Of a stretch of DNA of 64,000 nt, positions 36,723 to 46,766 are shown piece by piece. Both the position numbers and the translations under genes were made by a program. The stretch spans positions 62,001-126,000 of the forward strand of contig NZ_JADOTW010000005.1 in NCBI RefSeq assembly GCF_015645095.1. Reading direction: 5' to 3'. This DNA is from Halomonas sp. 328. Lineage in GTDB: Bacteria; Pseudomonadota; Gammaproteobacteria; Pseudomonadales; Halomonadaceae. Below the pieces are notes generated by a model that worked only from the letters and a program-made list of their open reading frames with translations, had not been told where the DNA came from and did no database searches. Numbering within the stretch: position 1 is the first letter of the stretch; each line of letters starts with the position of its first letter.

Positions 36723-37783
36723 CAGGCCACCGTGGCGTCGTAGTAGAGGCCGGCGCCGGCCCGGCGCTGCATGGCTGTCTCCAGGGCCGCGGCCTGCTCG
36801 TGGTCGTCGCTGCAGGTCTCGCGCTGCTCCGGGTGCAGGCCGAGGCGCTCGAAGAGGCGCTTGTCCCGAGCCGCTTCGGGATTGTCGGTGGTCAGCAGGC
36901 GTTCGCCGTAAAAGATCGAGTTGGCGCCGGCCAGGAAGGCCAGGGCCTGGGTACTGTCGTCCATCTGTTCGCGTCCTGCGGAGAGTCGCACATGGCTTCT
37001 TGGCATCAGGATACGCGCCACGGCGATGGCGCGCACGAATTCGATGGGATCCAGGTTGTCGACGTCTTCCAGGGGGGTGCCGGGTACCTTGACCAGCATA
37101 TTGATCGGTACCGATTCCGGGTGCGGGTCGAGGCGGGCCAGTTGCTGGAGCAGGGCGGCCCGGTCGCGCCCCGATTCGCCCATGCCGAGGATGCCACCGG
37201 AGCAGATCTTCATGCCGGCCTCGCGCACATGGCCCAGGGTCTCGAGGCGATCGGCATAGCTGCGGGTGGTGATGATCTCGCCGTAGTACTCCGGGGAGGT
37301 GTCCAGGTTGTGGTTGTAGTAGTCGAGGCCGGCCTCGGCCAGGCGCCGGGCCTGGGCGTCGTCGACCATGCCCAGGGTCATGCAGGTCTCCAGGCCCAGG
37401 GCCTTGACCCGCTTGACCATCTCCAGCACCACCGCCAGGTCCTTCTCCCGCGGGCTGCGCCAGGCCGCACCCATGCAGAAGCGGCTGGCGCCGGCGGCCT
37501 TGGCGGCCTCGGCCTGGGCCACTACCTTCTCGATCTCCAGCAGCTTCTCCTTGTCCAGCCCGGTGGTGTAGTGCCCCGACTGGGGACAGTACTTGCAGTC
37601 CTCGGGGCAGGCACCGGTCTTGATCGAGAGCAGGGTGGAGACCTGCACCGCATTGGCATCGAAGTGGGCGCGGTGCACCTGCTGAGCCTGGAACAGCAGG
37701 TCATTGAAGGGCAGGGCGAAGAGCGCCTCGATCTCGTCCACCGACCAGTCGTGGCGGGGTGGGGTGGGGCTGGCTAGAGTCAT
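36722..37783 (-). CDS. bioB: Biotin synthase
   Basis: A radical-SAM enzyme that inserts sulfur into dethiobiotin. The 353-residue protein has the cluster motif [11 protein letters not shown] (Cys-x3-Cys-x2-Cys, residues about 59-69). Later come CMGAAWRSP, the [13 protein letters not shown] substrate stretch, GGILGMGES and the 2Fe-2S arginine in VRLSAGRE. First gene of the bioBFHCD operon, with a good promoter at 37839-37866. Length matches the family. Confidence 0.97.
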   Translation of the reverse strand: MTLASPTPPRHDWSVDEIEALFALPFNDLLFQAQQVHRAHFDANAVQVSTLLSIKTGACPEDCKYCPQSGHYTTGLDKEKLLEIEKVVAQAEAAKAAGASRFCMGAAWRSPREKDLAVVLEMVKRVKALGLETCMTLGMVDDAQARRLAEAGLDYYNHNLDTSPEYYGEIITTRSYADRLETLGHVREAGMKICSGGILGMGESGRDRAALLQQLARLDPHPESVPINMLVKVPGTPLEDVDNLDPIEFVRAIAVARILMPRSHVRLSAGREQMDDSTQALAFLAGANSIFYGERLLTTDNPEAARDKRLFERLGLHPEQRETCSDDHEQAAALETAMQRRAGAGLYYDATVA

Positions 37784-37838
37784 GGTAGGGCTCGCGGCTG
37801 ACTGAGTTAACTATATGAGTCACTTTGGGTTGACCACG

Positions 37839-37866
37839 ATGATAGGGCGTGGCCACGTCTTGTCAA
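37839..37866 (-). promoter_or_regulatory. Promoter of the bio operon, flanked by GTTGAC/GTCAAC repeats
   Basis: On the minus strand TTGACA (37866-37861) and TATCAT (37844-37839) are separated by 16 bases, a near-consensus sigma-70 promoter 55 bp before bioB. GGTTGACC at 37828-37835, TTGTCAAC at 37860-37867 and GGTTGACC at 37883-37890 form alternating inverted half-sites around it. The last two, 15 bases apart, loosely resemble the BirA operator (TTGTAAAC ... GTTTACAA) with A to C and T to G changes. BirA control is plausible but unproven. Confidence 0.55.
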
Positions 37867-37874
37867 CTTCGATC

Positions 37875-38561
37875 GTGCCTTGGGTTGACCGGGTGCTGCG
37901 TCATGCCCTGCCGGGGCGCTGTGCCTTCTGCCTGGGCCCGGCCGGCCGTCGGGGGCCCTGGTGTCACGACTGCCTGCTGGCCCTGCCCTGGAACCTGCCG
38001 GCCTGTCCGCGCTGCGGCGAGCCCCAGCCGGGGCAAGGGCTGGGCAGGCCCTGTGGCACCTGCCTGCGGCGGCCGCCGGCCTTCGACCTGACCCGGGCGC
38101 CGCTGCGCTATGAGAACGAGGTGAGCGGTTTGATCCGGGCCTTCAAGTTCCATGCTGCGCCCCGGGCCGGCAGCGTGCTGATGGAGCTGTTCTGGCGTGG
38201 CCTGCCGACCACGCCGGTGGAGGCGCTGGTGGCGGTGCCCCTGCATGACCGACGCGCCCGGCAGCGCGGCTTCAACCAGGCGGACTGGCTCGCCCGGCGC
38301 CTGGCGCGACGCCTCGAGCTGCCACTGATCGGGGCGGGGCGCCTGCGCGACACCCTGAGCCAGCGCGGCCTCGATCGCCCGGCGCGCCGGAGCAACCTGC
38401 GCCGGGCCTTCCGGGTCGAGGCGCCATTGCCGGCGCGGGTCGCCCTGGTGGATGACGTCATGACCACCGGGGCGACCCTGGATGCCCTGGCGATCGCCTG
38501 CCGCCGGGCCGGCGCCGAGACGATCGAGGCCTGGGTGATGGCACGCACGCCGCTGGAATAA
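37875..38561 (+). CDS. comF: ComF-family phosphoribosyltransferase-like protein
   Basis: A protein of 228 residues from GTG 37875. The N-terminal zinc ribbon has paired cysteines in GRCAFCLGP, CHDC, CPRCGEP and CGTC. The C-terminal type-I phosphoribosyltransferase fold ends in the PRPP loop VALVDDVMTTGAT. ComF/GntX proteins take part in DNA uptake or gluconate use; the biochemical role is unclear. The start is uncertain: ATG 37815 and ATG 37839 are in frame but would place coding sequence over the divergent bio promoter, and none has a good ribosome site. Confidence 0.85.
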   Translation: MPWVDRVLRHALPGRCAFCLGPAGRRGPWCHDCLLALPWNLPACPRCGEPQPGQGLGRPCGTCLRRPPAFDLTRAPLRYENEVSGLIRAFKFHAAPRAGSVLMELFWRGLPTTPVEALVAVPLHDRRARQRGFNQADWLARRLARRLELPLIGAGRLRDTLSQRGLDRPARRSNLRRAFRVEAPLPARVALVDDVMTTGATLDALAIACRRAGAETIEAWVMARTPLE

Positions 38562-38652
38562 GCCTCGCGCTCTCCTGGAATAAGCGGCGATGAGAGGCCA
38601 TGGGGCTGCTATCATGGCCAGACCCTCTCCCAGCACCAGCAAAGGACGCGCC

Positions 38653-39648
38653 ATGACGCCGGATCCACACCCCTTCGAATCCCTCTCGCCGGCTCGGGTG
38701 GTCGAGGCGGTGGAGTCCCTGGGCTTCTGGCTGCCCGGTGAGCCCTTCGCCCTGAACAGCTACGAGAACCGGGTCTTTCAGCTGCATGACGAGGAGCGCC
38801 GGCGCTGGGTGGTGAAGTTCTACCGCCCCAACCGCTGGGCGGATGCGGCGATCCAGGAGGAGCATGACTTCCTGGCCGAGCTGGTGGCCGAGGGCGTGCC
38901 GGTGGCCGCCCCCTGGCGCAGTGACCAGGGCACCAGCCTGCATCGCCATCAGGGCTTCCGCTTCGCGCTCTTCCCGCAGCTGCCGGGGGGCGCCCCGGAG
39001 CTCGATAACCCGGATCATCTGTTCGCCCTGGGCGAGCTGATCGGGCGCCTGCATGCGGTGGGACAACGCGGCGAATTCGTTCATCGGCGGCGGCTCGAGC
39101 CCGGCCCGCTCGCCGAGGAGAGCCGTCGTATCGTGCTCGACGGGCCCTGGCTCAATGCCCGCCAGCGTCGGGCCTATGAACGCATCAGCGGTGAGCTGGC
39201 GGTGGCCATCCTCGAGCGGCCCTGGCCCGAGAGCGCGATGATTCGCGCCCATGGCGATTGCCATCTGGGCAATATGCTCGGCCGCGACGGCGACTTTGCC
39301 CTGGTCGACTTCGACGACTGCCTGATGGCCCCGGCGGTGCAGGATCTCTGGATGCTGCTCAGTGCCCAGCACGAACAGGAGTGGCAGATGCAGCTCTCGG
39401 AACTGCTCGAGGGGTATGAGCAGGCCTGCGATTTCGACCGCCGCCAGTTGCGCTGGATCGAGGCGTTGCGGGGGCTGCGCCTGATGCGCCATAGCGCCTG
39501 GCTGGTGGCGCGCTGGGAGGATCCGGCCTTCCCGCGGGTCTTCCCCTGGGTCGCCGAGGCGGGATACTGGGATCAGCATATCCGCGACCTGGAGCAGCAG
39601 TGCCTGGCCTTGAACGCCCGGCCACGCTGGCTGGCGGGGCCGGAGTAA
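38653..39648 (+). CDS. srkA: Stress response kinase A (SrkA/YihE) family protein
   Basis: A 331-residue Ser/Thr protein kinase of the choline/aminoglycoside-kinase fold. The opening FALNSYENRVFQL and WVVKFYRPNRW (ATP-binding Lys) are diagnostic of YihE/RdoA. The catalytic loop is RAHGDCHLGNML and the metal-binding motif VDFDDC. In E. coli the protein protects against stress-induced death and counters MazF. Start 38653 follows AAAGGA. The usual partner dsbA is not adjacent here. Confidence 0.92.
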   Translation: MTPDPHPFESLSPARVVEAVESLGFWLPGEPFALNSYENRVFQLHDEERRRWVVKFYRPNRWADAAIQEEHDFLAELVAEGVPVAAPWRSDQGTSLHRHQGFRFALFPQLPGGAPELDNPDHLFALGELIGRLHAVGQRGEFVHRRRLEPGPLAEESRRIVLDGPWLNARQRRAYERISGELAVAILERPWPESAMIRAHGDCHLGNMLGRDGDFALVDFDDCLMAPAVQDLWMLLSAQHEQEWQMQLSELLEGYEQACDFDRRQLRWIEALRGLRLMRHSAWLVARWEDPAFPRVFPWVAEAGYWDQHIRDLEQQCLALNARPRWLAGPE

Positions 39649-39682
39649 CGCCGGCTAGCCCGTATCGGGAAGCAGTAACGCC

Positions 39683-39711
39683 GGAGGCCCAGCCAGGTTG
39701 GCTGGGCCTCC
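39683..39711. terminator. Hairpin between convergent srkA and the secreted-protein gene
   Basis: GGAGGCCCAGCC and its exact complement enclose a five-base loop. It lies between two genes that face each other, so it can stop both. T-runs are weak on either side. Confidence 0.7.
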
Positions 39712-39740
39712 GATGCAATGGACGGCGGAGATCACGGCGA

Positions 39741-40292
39741 TCAGGGGGCCTCGGCAGCCTCTGCCTGACGACGTTGCTCATTGATGCGTGCCGATGGATT
39801 GTCCTGGGGCTCCAGGGTCAACTCGCCACCCAGCTGCAGGGTAAAGGCCCGGGAGGGCTCGAGGCGTGCCTCGCTGCACTGGGCGTCCACGCAGGCATTC
39901 AGCCCGAAGCGGCCGTCGTCGTCGTAGGCGCTGGCGGACAACTCGCCGCTGAAGATCTCGCTCTCGCTGCCCTGGGTGGCGATGCAGGTCAGGGTGCGGG
40001 CCGAGACCCGCAAGCGGTCGCCGTCCAACAGGCCGTCGGCGGTGATCAGGCAGTGAGACGGCAGGGCATAGTCGCCGGCGGCATCGGCCACCGGGCGCAA
40101 CAGCATATCGCTGTAGCGTGGAGCGTCGGCGCTGAAACCGACGGACTCGATAACGGCGACCTCGATCACTGCCTCATCGGGCAGGTAGAGGGTGTCGGCT
40201 TGGGCGACCTCAGCACTCAGGCCGGCACTCAGCAGCAGTGACGCTGACAGGCCGGAGAGCAGGGAGGTGAGCCGAAGGGGGCGGTGTGCCAT
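39741..40292 (-). CDS. Unrecognised secreted/periplasmic protein
   Basis: A 183-residue protein I do not recognise. A signal peptide is clear: MAHRPLRLTSLLSG, a hydrophobic core, and a cut site near SAEVAQA-DTLYL. The mature part is acidic and has four cysteines (SHCLI, LTCIA, NACVDAQCSEA) that could form two disulfides in the periplasm. The pattern suggests beta strands, for example DDDGRFGL. The start at 40292 is chosen for the signal peptide and the GAGAG before it. A 19-bp palindrome lies 110 bp upstream. It faces srkA and stands alone, so context gives no function. Confidence 0.7.
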   Translation of the reverse strand: MAHRPLRLTSLLSGLSASLLLSAGLSAEVAQADTLYLPDEAVIEVAVIESVGFSADAPRYSDMLLRPVADAAGDYALPSHCLITADGLLDGDRLRVSARTLTCIATQGSESEIFSGELSASAYDDDGRFGLNACVDAQCSEARLEPSRAFTLQLGGELTLEPQDNPSARINEQRRQAEAAEAP

Positions 40293-40400
40293 GGCGGGAC
40301 TCTCAATATGCAGGCAATAACCAATAGCAGGCAACAAGGCGTGATTCCAAGGCTCCCATGCTAGCACATCTCCTTGTCCGGCCGCAGGGCGGCGAGGCCG

Positions 40401-40419
40401 GCGTGACATTATGTCACGC
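40401..40419. promoter_or_regulatory. 19-bp perfect palindrome GCGTGACAT-T-ATGTCACGC
   Basis: Nine-base arms pair perfectly around one base. It stands in the 363-bp gap between the unknown secreted protein (minus strand) and folE (plus strand), closer to the former. The size and symmetry are those of an operator for a dimeric repressor or activator; I cannot assign a known family. The rest of the gap shows no gene; a GTACA-N5-TGTAC repeat lies at 40595-40609, near folE. Confidence 0.55.
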
Positions 40420-40655
40420 GAGCGTGGCAGGGCGCGGATGGCGTCATCGCGGCGCGAGAAGACCTGCGGGGCCGGCGCCCATGCGCTAGAATCCCCCCCT
40501 TGACCGAGCCCGGCTCGGCGGATAGGCGCGTGGCGCTGGCATCACCAGTGGATCGCTGTCGCCCCGAGGATGCCCGCTAGGGCAGATATTCATTGTACAA
40601 AACCTGTACCCGCTGCAATAATCTGTAGCGATATTTTCGACAAGTGGGCTACACC

Positions 40656-41213
40656 ATGACTGAAGCACTCGCCGAACACTACCGCCAGATCATCCTCGGC
40701 CTCGGGGAGGATCCCGAGCGAGAGGGGCTGCGCGACACCCCCAAGCGCGCCGCCAAGGCGATGCAGTTCCTGACCCGGGGCTATGAGCAGTCCCTGGAAA
40801 CCCTGGTCAACGGCGCCGTTTTCGAGTCCGAGACCGACGAGATGGTGCTGATCAAGGATATCGAGCTCTACTCCCTGTGCGAGCACCACCTGCTGCCCTT
40901 TATCGGCAAGTGCCATATCGCCTACCTGCCCAACGGCAGGGTGCTGGGCCTCTCCAAGTTTGCCCGCATCGTCGACATGTTTGCCCGGCGCATGCAGATC
41001 CAGGAGAACCTGACCCGGCAGATCGCCGAGGCGGTGCAGCAGGTGACCCAGGCCCGCGGCGTGGCCGTGGTGATCGAAGCCAAGCATATGTGCATGATGA
41101 TGCGTGGCGTGGAGAAGCAGAACTCGAGCATGACCAGCTCGGTGATGCTGGGTGCCTTCCGCGAGAATGCCCCGACTCGCCAGGAGTTCCTGACCCTGAT
41201 CAATGGCCGCTGA
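40656..41213 (+). CDS. folE: GTP cyclohydrolase I
   Basis: Makes 7,8-dihydroneopterin triphosphate from GTP, the first step to folate and other pterins. The 185-residue protein has the zinc ligands in [11 protein letters not shown] (Cys and His) and in [10 protein letters not shown] (Cys), so it is the zinc-dependent type I enzyme rather than FolE2. [10 protein letters not shown] and [12 protein letters not shown] are further family stretches. ATG 40656 is chosen over GTG 40644. folX follows 30 bp later. Confidence 0.95.
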   Translation: MTEALAEHYRQIILGLGEDPEREGLRDTPKRAAKAMQFLTRGYEQSLETLVNGAVFESETDEMVLIKDIELYSLCEHHLLPFIGKCHIAYLPNGRVLGLSKFARIVDMFARRMQIQENLTRQIAEAVQQVTQARGVAVVIEAKHMCMMMRGVEKQNSSMTSSVMLGAFRENAPTRQEFLTLINGR

Positions 41214-41243
41214 ACGCCCTGACGCCGGAGGAGCCTAGCCACC

Positions 41244-41654
41244 ATGCCCATGCACTCGTTGAATGATCAGCACCTCGATCATGACCTGGCAACCATCCGC
41301 ATCAAGAACCTGCGGCTGCGTACCTATATCGGCATCAAGGAGGAGGAGATCGCCAATCGCCAGGACGTGGTGATCAATGCGGTGATTCGCTATCGGGCCG
41401 CCCGAGCGGTGCAGTTCAACCATATCGATCAGGCCCTCAACTACCGCACCATCACCAAGCACCTGATCGCTCATGTGGAGGAGAACCGTTTCCTGCTGCT
41501 GGAGCGCATGACCCGCGAGGTGCTGGATATCATCATGTCCTACGAGCAGGTACTGACCGCCCAGGTGGAGATCGACAAGCCGCATGCCCTGCGCTTTGCC
41601 GACTCCGTCTCCATCACCCTCTCCGACTCTCGAGAGGCGCCCTTCCAGGGATGA
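41244..41654 (+). CDS. folX: Dihydroneopterin triphosphate 2'-epimerase
   Basis: A 136-residue protein of the FolB/FolX fold. It contains [18 protein letters not shown] (residues about 18-35), the [11 protein letters not shown] pterin-binding segment and the [16 protein letters not shown] ending. The KEEE-NRQD pattern and the [10 protein letters not shown] segment fit FolX better than the aldolase FolB. CCGGAGGAG precedes it. It probably shares a transcript with folE, whose product (as the triphosphate) is its substrate. Confidence 0.85.
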   Translation: MPMHSLNDQHLDHDLATIRIKNLRLRTYIGIKEEEIANRQDVVINAVIRYRAARAVQFNHIDQALNYRTITKHLIAHVEENRFLLLERMTREVLDIIMSYEQVLTAQVEIDKPHALRFADSVSITLSDSREAPFQG

Positions 41655-41745
41655 TCCCGGTCATGATATCGGTCCGCTGCGGGGTTGGTGCCGCGGCCGA
41701 TTCGTCTTAGCATGGGGGGAGACCACCAGCCAAGGGAGACTCGCC

Positions 41746-42222
41746 TTGAACGGCGACATCATTGCCTTCGACGACACCACCCAGTCGGGTGAAATCGCCG
41801 CCGCCGATGGCCGGCGCTATGCCTTCGACCTCAGTGGCTGGCGTGGCCGGGGGCTGCCCGCCGCCGGCCAGGAAGTGGCCTTCACGCCCCGGGAGGGCCA
41901 GGCCGTGCAGGTGATCCTGCGCCCCGTGCCCCAGCAGAAAGCTCGCCCGGCCTCGCCGGAATCGATGGGGCGACGGCCACGCTATTCCGGCTGGAGCATC
42001 GCCGGCCTGGTGATGGCCTTTCTCTCACTGTTCCTCGATGGCCAGGTGCCGCTGCTGGGGGCCGCGGCGGCGGCCTGTGCCTGGTTGGGCCTGCGCCAGA
42101 TCCACCGTGAGCCGAGCCGCTATCGGGGCCGGCTGTTCAGCTGGTTGGCCATTGCCCTGGCCCTGCTGGTGGCGGTGCTGGGTGCCCTGGTCGACCCCAG
42201 CACGGCGGCGCCGGTGAGCTAG
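41746..42222 (+). CDS. Small membrane protein with a cold-shock-like N-terminal domain
   Basis: A protein of 158 residues from TTG 41746, chosen because AAGGGAG lies seven bases upstream and no ATG is in frame until far inside. Residues 1-65 resemble an S1/cold-shock beta-barrel (SGEIAAADGRRYAFDLSGW, then AGQEVAFTPR). Two closely spaced hydrophobic segments (about 88-115) and a third near 130-150 follow. The layout recalls proteins in which a CSD is joined to DUF1294 or DUF805-type membrane segments. Its function is unknown. It lies between folX and gabD with no clear terminator on either side. Confidence 0.65.
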   Translation: MNGDIIAFDDTTQSGEIAAADGRRYAFDLSGWRGRGLPAAGQEVAFTPREGQAVQVILRPVPQQKARPASPESMGRRPRYSGWSIAGLVMAFLSLFLDGQVPLLGAAAAACAWLGLRQIHREPSRYRGRLFSWLAIALALLVAVLGALVDPSTAAPVS

Positions 42223-42283
42223 GCGTCCCCCCTTTTTTCTCCCCGGCGGCATGGGCCGCCGGCTTCCCGGGAAGGAGCGAGCT

Positions 42284-43741
42284 ATGGAATCCCTGCAAGA
42301 GAGTACCCTCTACCGGCCCTTCGCCTATATCGACGGCAGTTGGGTCGCGGCCGACAGCGGCGAGCAGATCGAGGTGATCAACCCGGCCACCGGCAAGCGT
42401 ATCGGTCAGGTGCCGCGCCTGGGGCGCGGCGAGACCGAGCGCGCCATCGAGGCCGCCGAGGCGGCCTTCCCCGCCTGGCGCGCCCTGACCGCCCTGGAGC
42501 GGGCCGACATCCTGATGAAGTGGCATGACCTGATGCTGGAGCATCAGCAGGAACTGGCCTGGATCATGACCCTGGAGCAGGGCAAGCCCCTGGCCGAGGC
42601 CGCCGGCGAGATCGCCTATGCGGCCAGCTTCCTGCGCTGGTTCGCCGAGCAGGCGCGGCGGATCAGCGGCGAGACCCTGCCCGCCGCCAAGCCCAATCAG
42701 CGTATCCTGGTGACCAAGCAGCCGGTGGGCGTGGTGGGGGCCATCACCCCCTGGAACTTCCCCGCCGCGATGATCACCCGCAAGGCCGGCGCCGCCCTGG
42801 GGGCGGGCTGTCCCATCGTCATCAAGCCGGCCAGCCAGACGCCCTTCTCGGCCACCGCCCTGGCACTGCTGGCGGAGTGGGCCGGGGTCCCCCGCGGCGT
42901 CTTCAACGTGGTGCCCGGCAAGGCCAGCGAGATCGCCGCGGCCCTCACCGAATCCCCGGCGGTGCGCAAGCTCACCTTCACCGGCTCCACCGAGGTGGGG
43001 CGTACCCTGATGGCCCAGGCCTCCCGGCATATCCAGAAGCTCTCCCTGGAGCTGGGTGGCAACGCGCCCTTTATCGTCTTCGAGGACGCCGACCTGGATG
43101 CCGCCGTCGAGGGCGCCATGGCCGCCAAGTTCCGTAACGCCGGCCAGACCTGCGTCTGCACCAACCGCTTCCTGGTCCAGACCAGCGTGATCAACGCCTT
43201 CTGCGAGAAGCTGGCGGCGGCCATGAACAGCGAGCTCAAGGTGGGTAACGGCGCCGAGGCCGGCATCAATATCGGTCCGCTGATCGATGACAAGGCAGTG
43301 GCCAAGGTCGCCGAGCATGTCCACGACGCCGTGGACAAGGGCGCCGAGCTGCTGCTGGGGGGCAACCGCCATCCCCTGGGGGGCAACTTCTTCACGCCCA
43401 CCCTGATCAACTTCGCCAGTGCCGAGATGAAAGTGGCCAGCGAGGAGACCTTCGGGCCCCTGGCGGCGGTCTTCCCCTTCGAGGACGAGGAGGATGCCGT
43501 GGCCCAGGCCAACGCCACTGAATACGGCCTGGCGGCCTACTTCTACTCCCGGGACCTGAGCCGGGTATGGCGGGTCTCCGAGGCGCTGGAGTATGGCATG
43601 GTGGGGATCAACACCGGCCTGATCTCCAACGCCGCGGCGCCCTTCGGCGGCGTCAAGGCCTCCGGCCTGGGCCGCGAGGGCGGTCATCAGGGCATGGAGG
43701 AGTTCCTCGAGACCAAGTACCTGTGCATGGAGCTGGAATAA
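42284..43741 (+). CDS. gabD: Succinate-semialdehyde dehydrogenase, NAD(P)-dependent
   Basis: Oxidises succinate semialdehyde to succinate, the last step of 4-aminobutyrate breakdown. The 485-residue aldehyde dehydrogenase has TPWNFPAAMITRK (residues about 154-166), the nucleotide loop FTGSTEVGR, the general base in LELGGNAP (Glu) and the nucleophile in NAGQTCVCTNR (Cys near 288). The long run of GabD-specific residues near the C-terminus includes APFGGVKASGLGREGG. GAAGGAG precedes the start. gabT is not adjacent. Confidence 0.92.
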   Translation: MESLQESTLYRPFAYIDGSWVAADSGEQIEVINPATGKRIGQVPRLGRGETERAIEAAEAAFPAWRALTALERADILMKWHDLMLEHQQELAWIMTLEQGKPLAEAAGEIAYAASFLRWFAEQARRISGETLPAAKPNQRILVTKQPVGVVGAITPWNFPAAMITRKAGAALGAGCPIVIKPASQTPFSATALALLAEWAGVPRGVFNVVPGKASEIAAALTESPAVRKLTFTGSTEVGRTLMAQASRHIQKLSLELGGNAPFIVFEDADLDAAVEGAMAAKFRNAGQTCVCTNRFLVQTSVINAFCEKLAAAMNSELKVGNGAEAGINIGPLIDDKAVAKVAEHVHDAVDKGAELLLGGNRHPLGGNFFTPTLINFASAEMKVASEETFGPLAAVFPFEDEEDAVAQANATEYGLAAYFYSRDLSRVWRVSEALEYGMVGINTGLISNAAAPFGGVKASGLGREGGHQGMEEFLETKYLCMELE

Positions 43742-43764
43742 GCGCCAGCCCCTGATACTCACCC

Positions 43765-43800
43765 AAGCGCCAGGCCCCGAACGGGGCCTGGCGCTTTTTT
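43765..43800 (+). terminator. Intrinsic terminator after gabD
   Basis: AAGCGCCAGGCCCCG pairs with its complement around a two-base loop and is followed by a run of six T. A strong rho-independent terminator. Confidence 0.95.
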
Positions 43801-43809
43801 CAGGCCATG

Positions 43810-43839
43810 AAAAAACCCCGCCGGCGAAAACCGGCGGGG
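43810..43839 (-). terminator. Intrinsic terminator of groSL
   Basis: On the minus strand CCCCGCCGG-TTTTCG-CCGGCGGGG is followed by TTTTTT. It lies 28 bp after the groEL stop codon, back to back with the gabD terminator. Confidence 0.95.
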
Positions 43840-43866
43840 TCGATCAGGCGGGTTGCCCGGGTCGGC

Positions 43867-45516
<1,650 letters not shown>

Positions 45517-45570
45517 CTATGAATCGGTTGTCAAACAAGAACGCTAACGTCGTTTGGCGGGCTCTGGGGC

Positions 45571-45864
45571 TTAGCCTTCCACCACGGCGAGGATGTCGGA
45601 CTCGCTCATGATCAGGACCTCTTCGCCGTCGATCTTCTGCTTCTCGACGCCGAAGCCCTCCTTGAAGATCACGGTGTCACCGACCTTGACGTCCAGGGGA
45701 CGCACTTCGCCGTTATCGAGAATCCGGCCGTTACCGACGGCGAGCACTTCGCCACGTGTCGGTTTTTCCTGGGCGTTGCCCGGAAGCACGATGCCGCCAG
45801 CGGTCTTCTGTTCTTCTTCCACGCGACGGATGATGACGCGATCGTGCAGAGGACGGATGTTCAT
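45571..45864 (-). CDS. groS: Co-chaperonin GroES (10 kDa)
   Basis: The 97-residue lid of the GroEL chamber. It starts [18 protein letters not shown] and has the mobile-loop stretch [16 protein letters not shown] (about residues 20-35), with [15 protein letters not shown] at the end. A sigma-32-type promoter lies about 150 bp upstream, and a small hairpin GTCACGC-TTG-GCGTGAC (45893-45909) sits in its leader. Confidence 0.98.
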   Translation of the reverse strand: MNIRPLHDRVIIRRVEEEQKTAGGIVLPGNAQEKPTRGEVLAVGNGRILDNGEVRPLDVKVGDTVIFKEGFGVEKQKIDGEEVLIMSESDILAVVEG

Positions 45865-46014
45865 TGCTCACGTACTCCTGATGGTTGGCTGTGTCACGCT
45901 TGGCGTGACGGTGGTCGTTACCGGCTTCGCAGCAGGGCCGCGAAGTGAAGGCGGTTGCCTTCCGTGTCGCTGGCTCGTCGCCGGGGCGCCGAGCCGAAAC
46001 CGTTGCTAGCCCAA

Positions 46015-46042
46015 CAGTGGGGGCGGGTGAATGGCTTTCAAG
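46015..46042 (-). promoter_or_regulatory. Heat-shock (sigma-32) promoter of groSL
   Basis: On the minus strand CTTGAAA (46042-46036) and CCCCACTG (46022-46015) are separated by 13 bases. This is the sigma-32 arrangement (CTTGAAA ... CCCCATNT) with one mismatch in the -10. It gives a leader of about 145 nt before groES. Confidence 0.8.
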
Positions 46043-46075
46043 GCCTGTCGCGAAAATTTTTTCATCGAGGGCCGC

Positions 46076-46591
46076 TCAGCGGCGAGACTCTCCGCGGGGA
46101 ATAAAGTCGCCTTCCAGGGGGGCATCCTGATGCGCGTTCCGATCGCCGCCTGCATCGCCCTCACGCCCGGCCTGCTGCCAGTCGTCGGCATGGGGGCGCC
46201 GGTGGGTCTGGGAGTTGCCGGCACCCATCGACGCGGCCTGGAAGCGTAGCCCCAACCGCGCCAGGCCCTTACCGAGCAGGCGCCGGGCATCGGGCACCAG
46301 GCATAGCAGGCCCAGGCCGTCGGAGAGGAAGCCCGGGGCCATCAGCAGGGCGCCGCCGAAGATCAGTGCCGCCCCGGTCAAGAGCTCGCCGGTGGGGACC
46401 TCGCCCCGGGCGAAGCGCTCCTGGGCCCGGGCCAGGGTGGCTACGCCCTCGCGGCGAATCAGGTGCAGGCCGATGAAGCCGGTGGCCAGCACCATCAGCA
46501 GGGTGGTCAGCAGGCCGATCTGGCTGCCTACCGAGAAGAGGATAACGAAGTCGAGCAGGGCGAAGAGAGTGAAGAGAAGTAGAAAAGGCAT
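46076..46591 (-). CDS. fxsA: FxsA-family membrane protein
   Basis: A protein of 171 residues from ATG 46591, preceded by GGAGG. Four hydrophobic stretches occupy residues 1-95, with the FxsA segments GLLTTLLMVLATGFIGLHLIR and LLMAPGFLSDGLGLL. A hydrophilic tail follows. In E. coli FxsA (YjeF-region, beside groESL) suppresses exclusion of phage T7 by the F factor. Its place just upstream of groES on the same strand is conserved in many gammaproteobacteria. The physiological role is unknown. Confidence 0.88.
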   Translation of the reverse strand: MPFLLLFTLFALLDFVILFSVGSQIGLLTTLLMVLATGFIGLHLIRREGVATLARAQERFARGEVPTGELLTGAALIFGGALLMAPGFLSDGLGLLCLVPDARRLLGKGLARLGLRFQAASMGAGNSQTHRRPHADDWQQAGREGDAGGDRNAHQDAPLEGDFIPRGESRR

Positions 46592-46766
46592 GGTGCCTCC
46601 GGCGGTGTCGATGGATTGAGTAGTGAGGGTGGCTGGAGGCAATTTCAAGGCATTCTCCCTGTGCGAGTTTTTCAACGCGTGCTAGCTTATAGAGGTTGCT
46701 GCGTTGCACAAAAAAATGAGATGGCGGCCGGGTCGCCATCTACCCTGACTATCGAGGAGAACACTC

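Noticed and set aside
37860..37892. A standard BirA operator
   Set aside because: Only 6 of 9 positions pair and key A/T bases are C/G. Kept as a candidate repeat, not called BirA.
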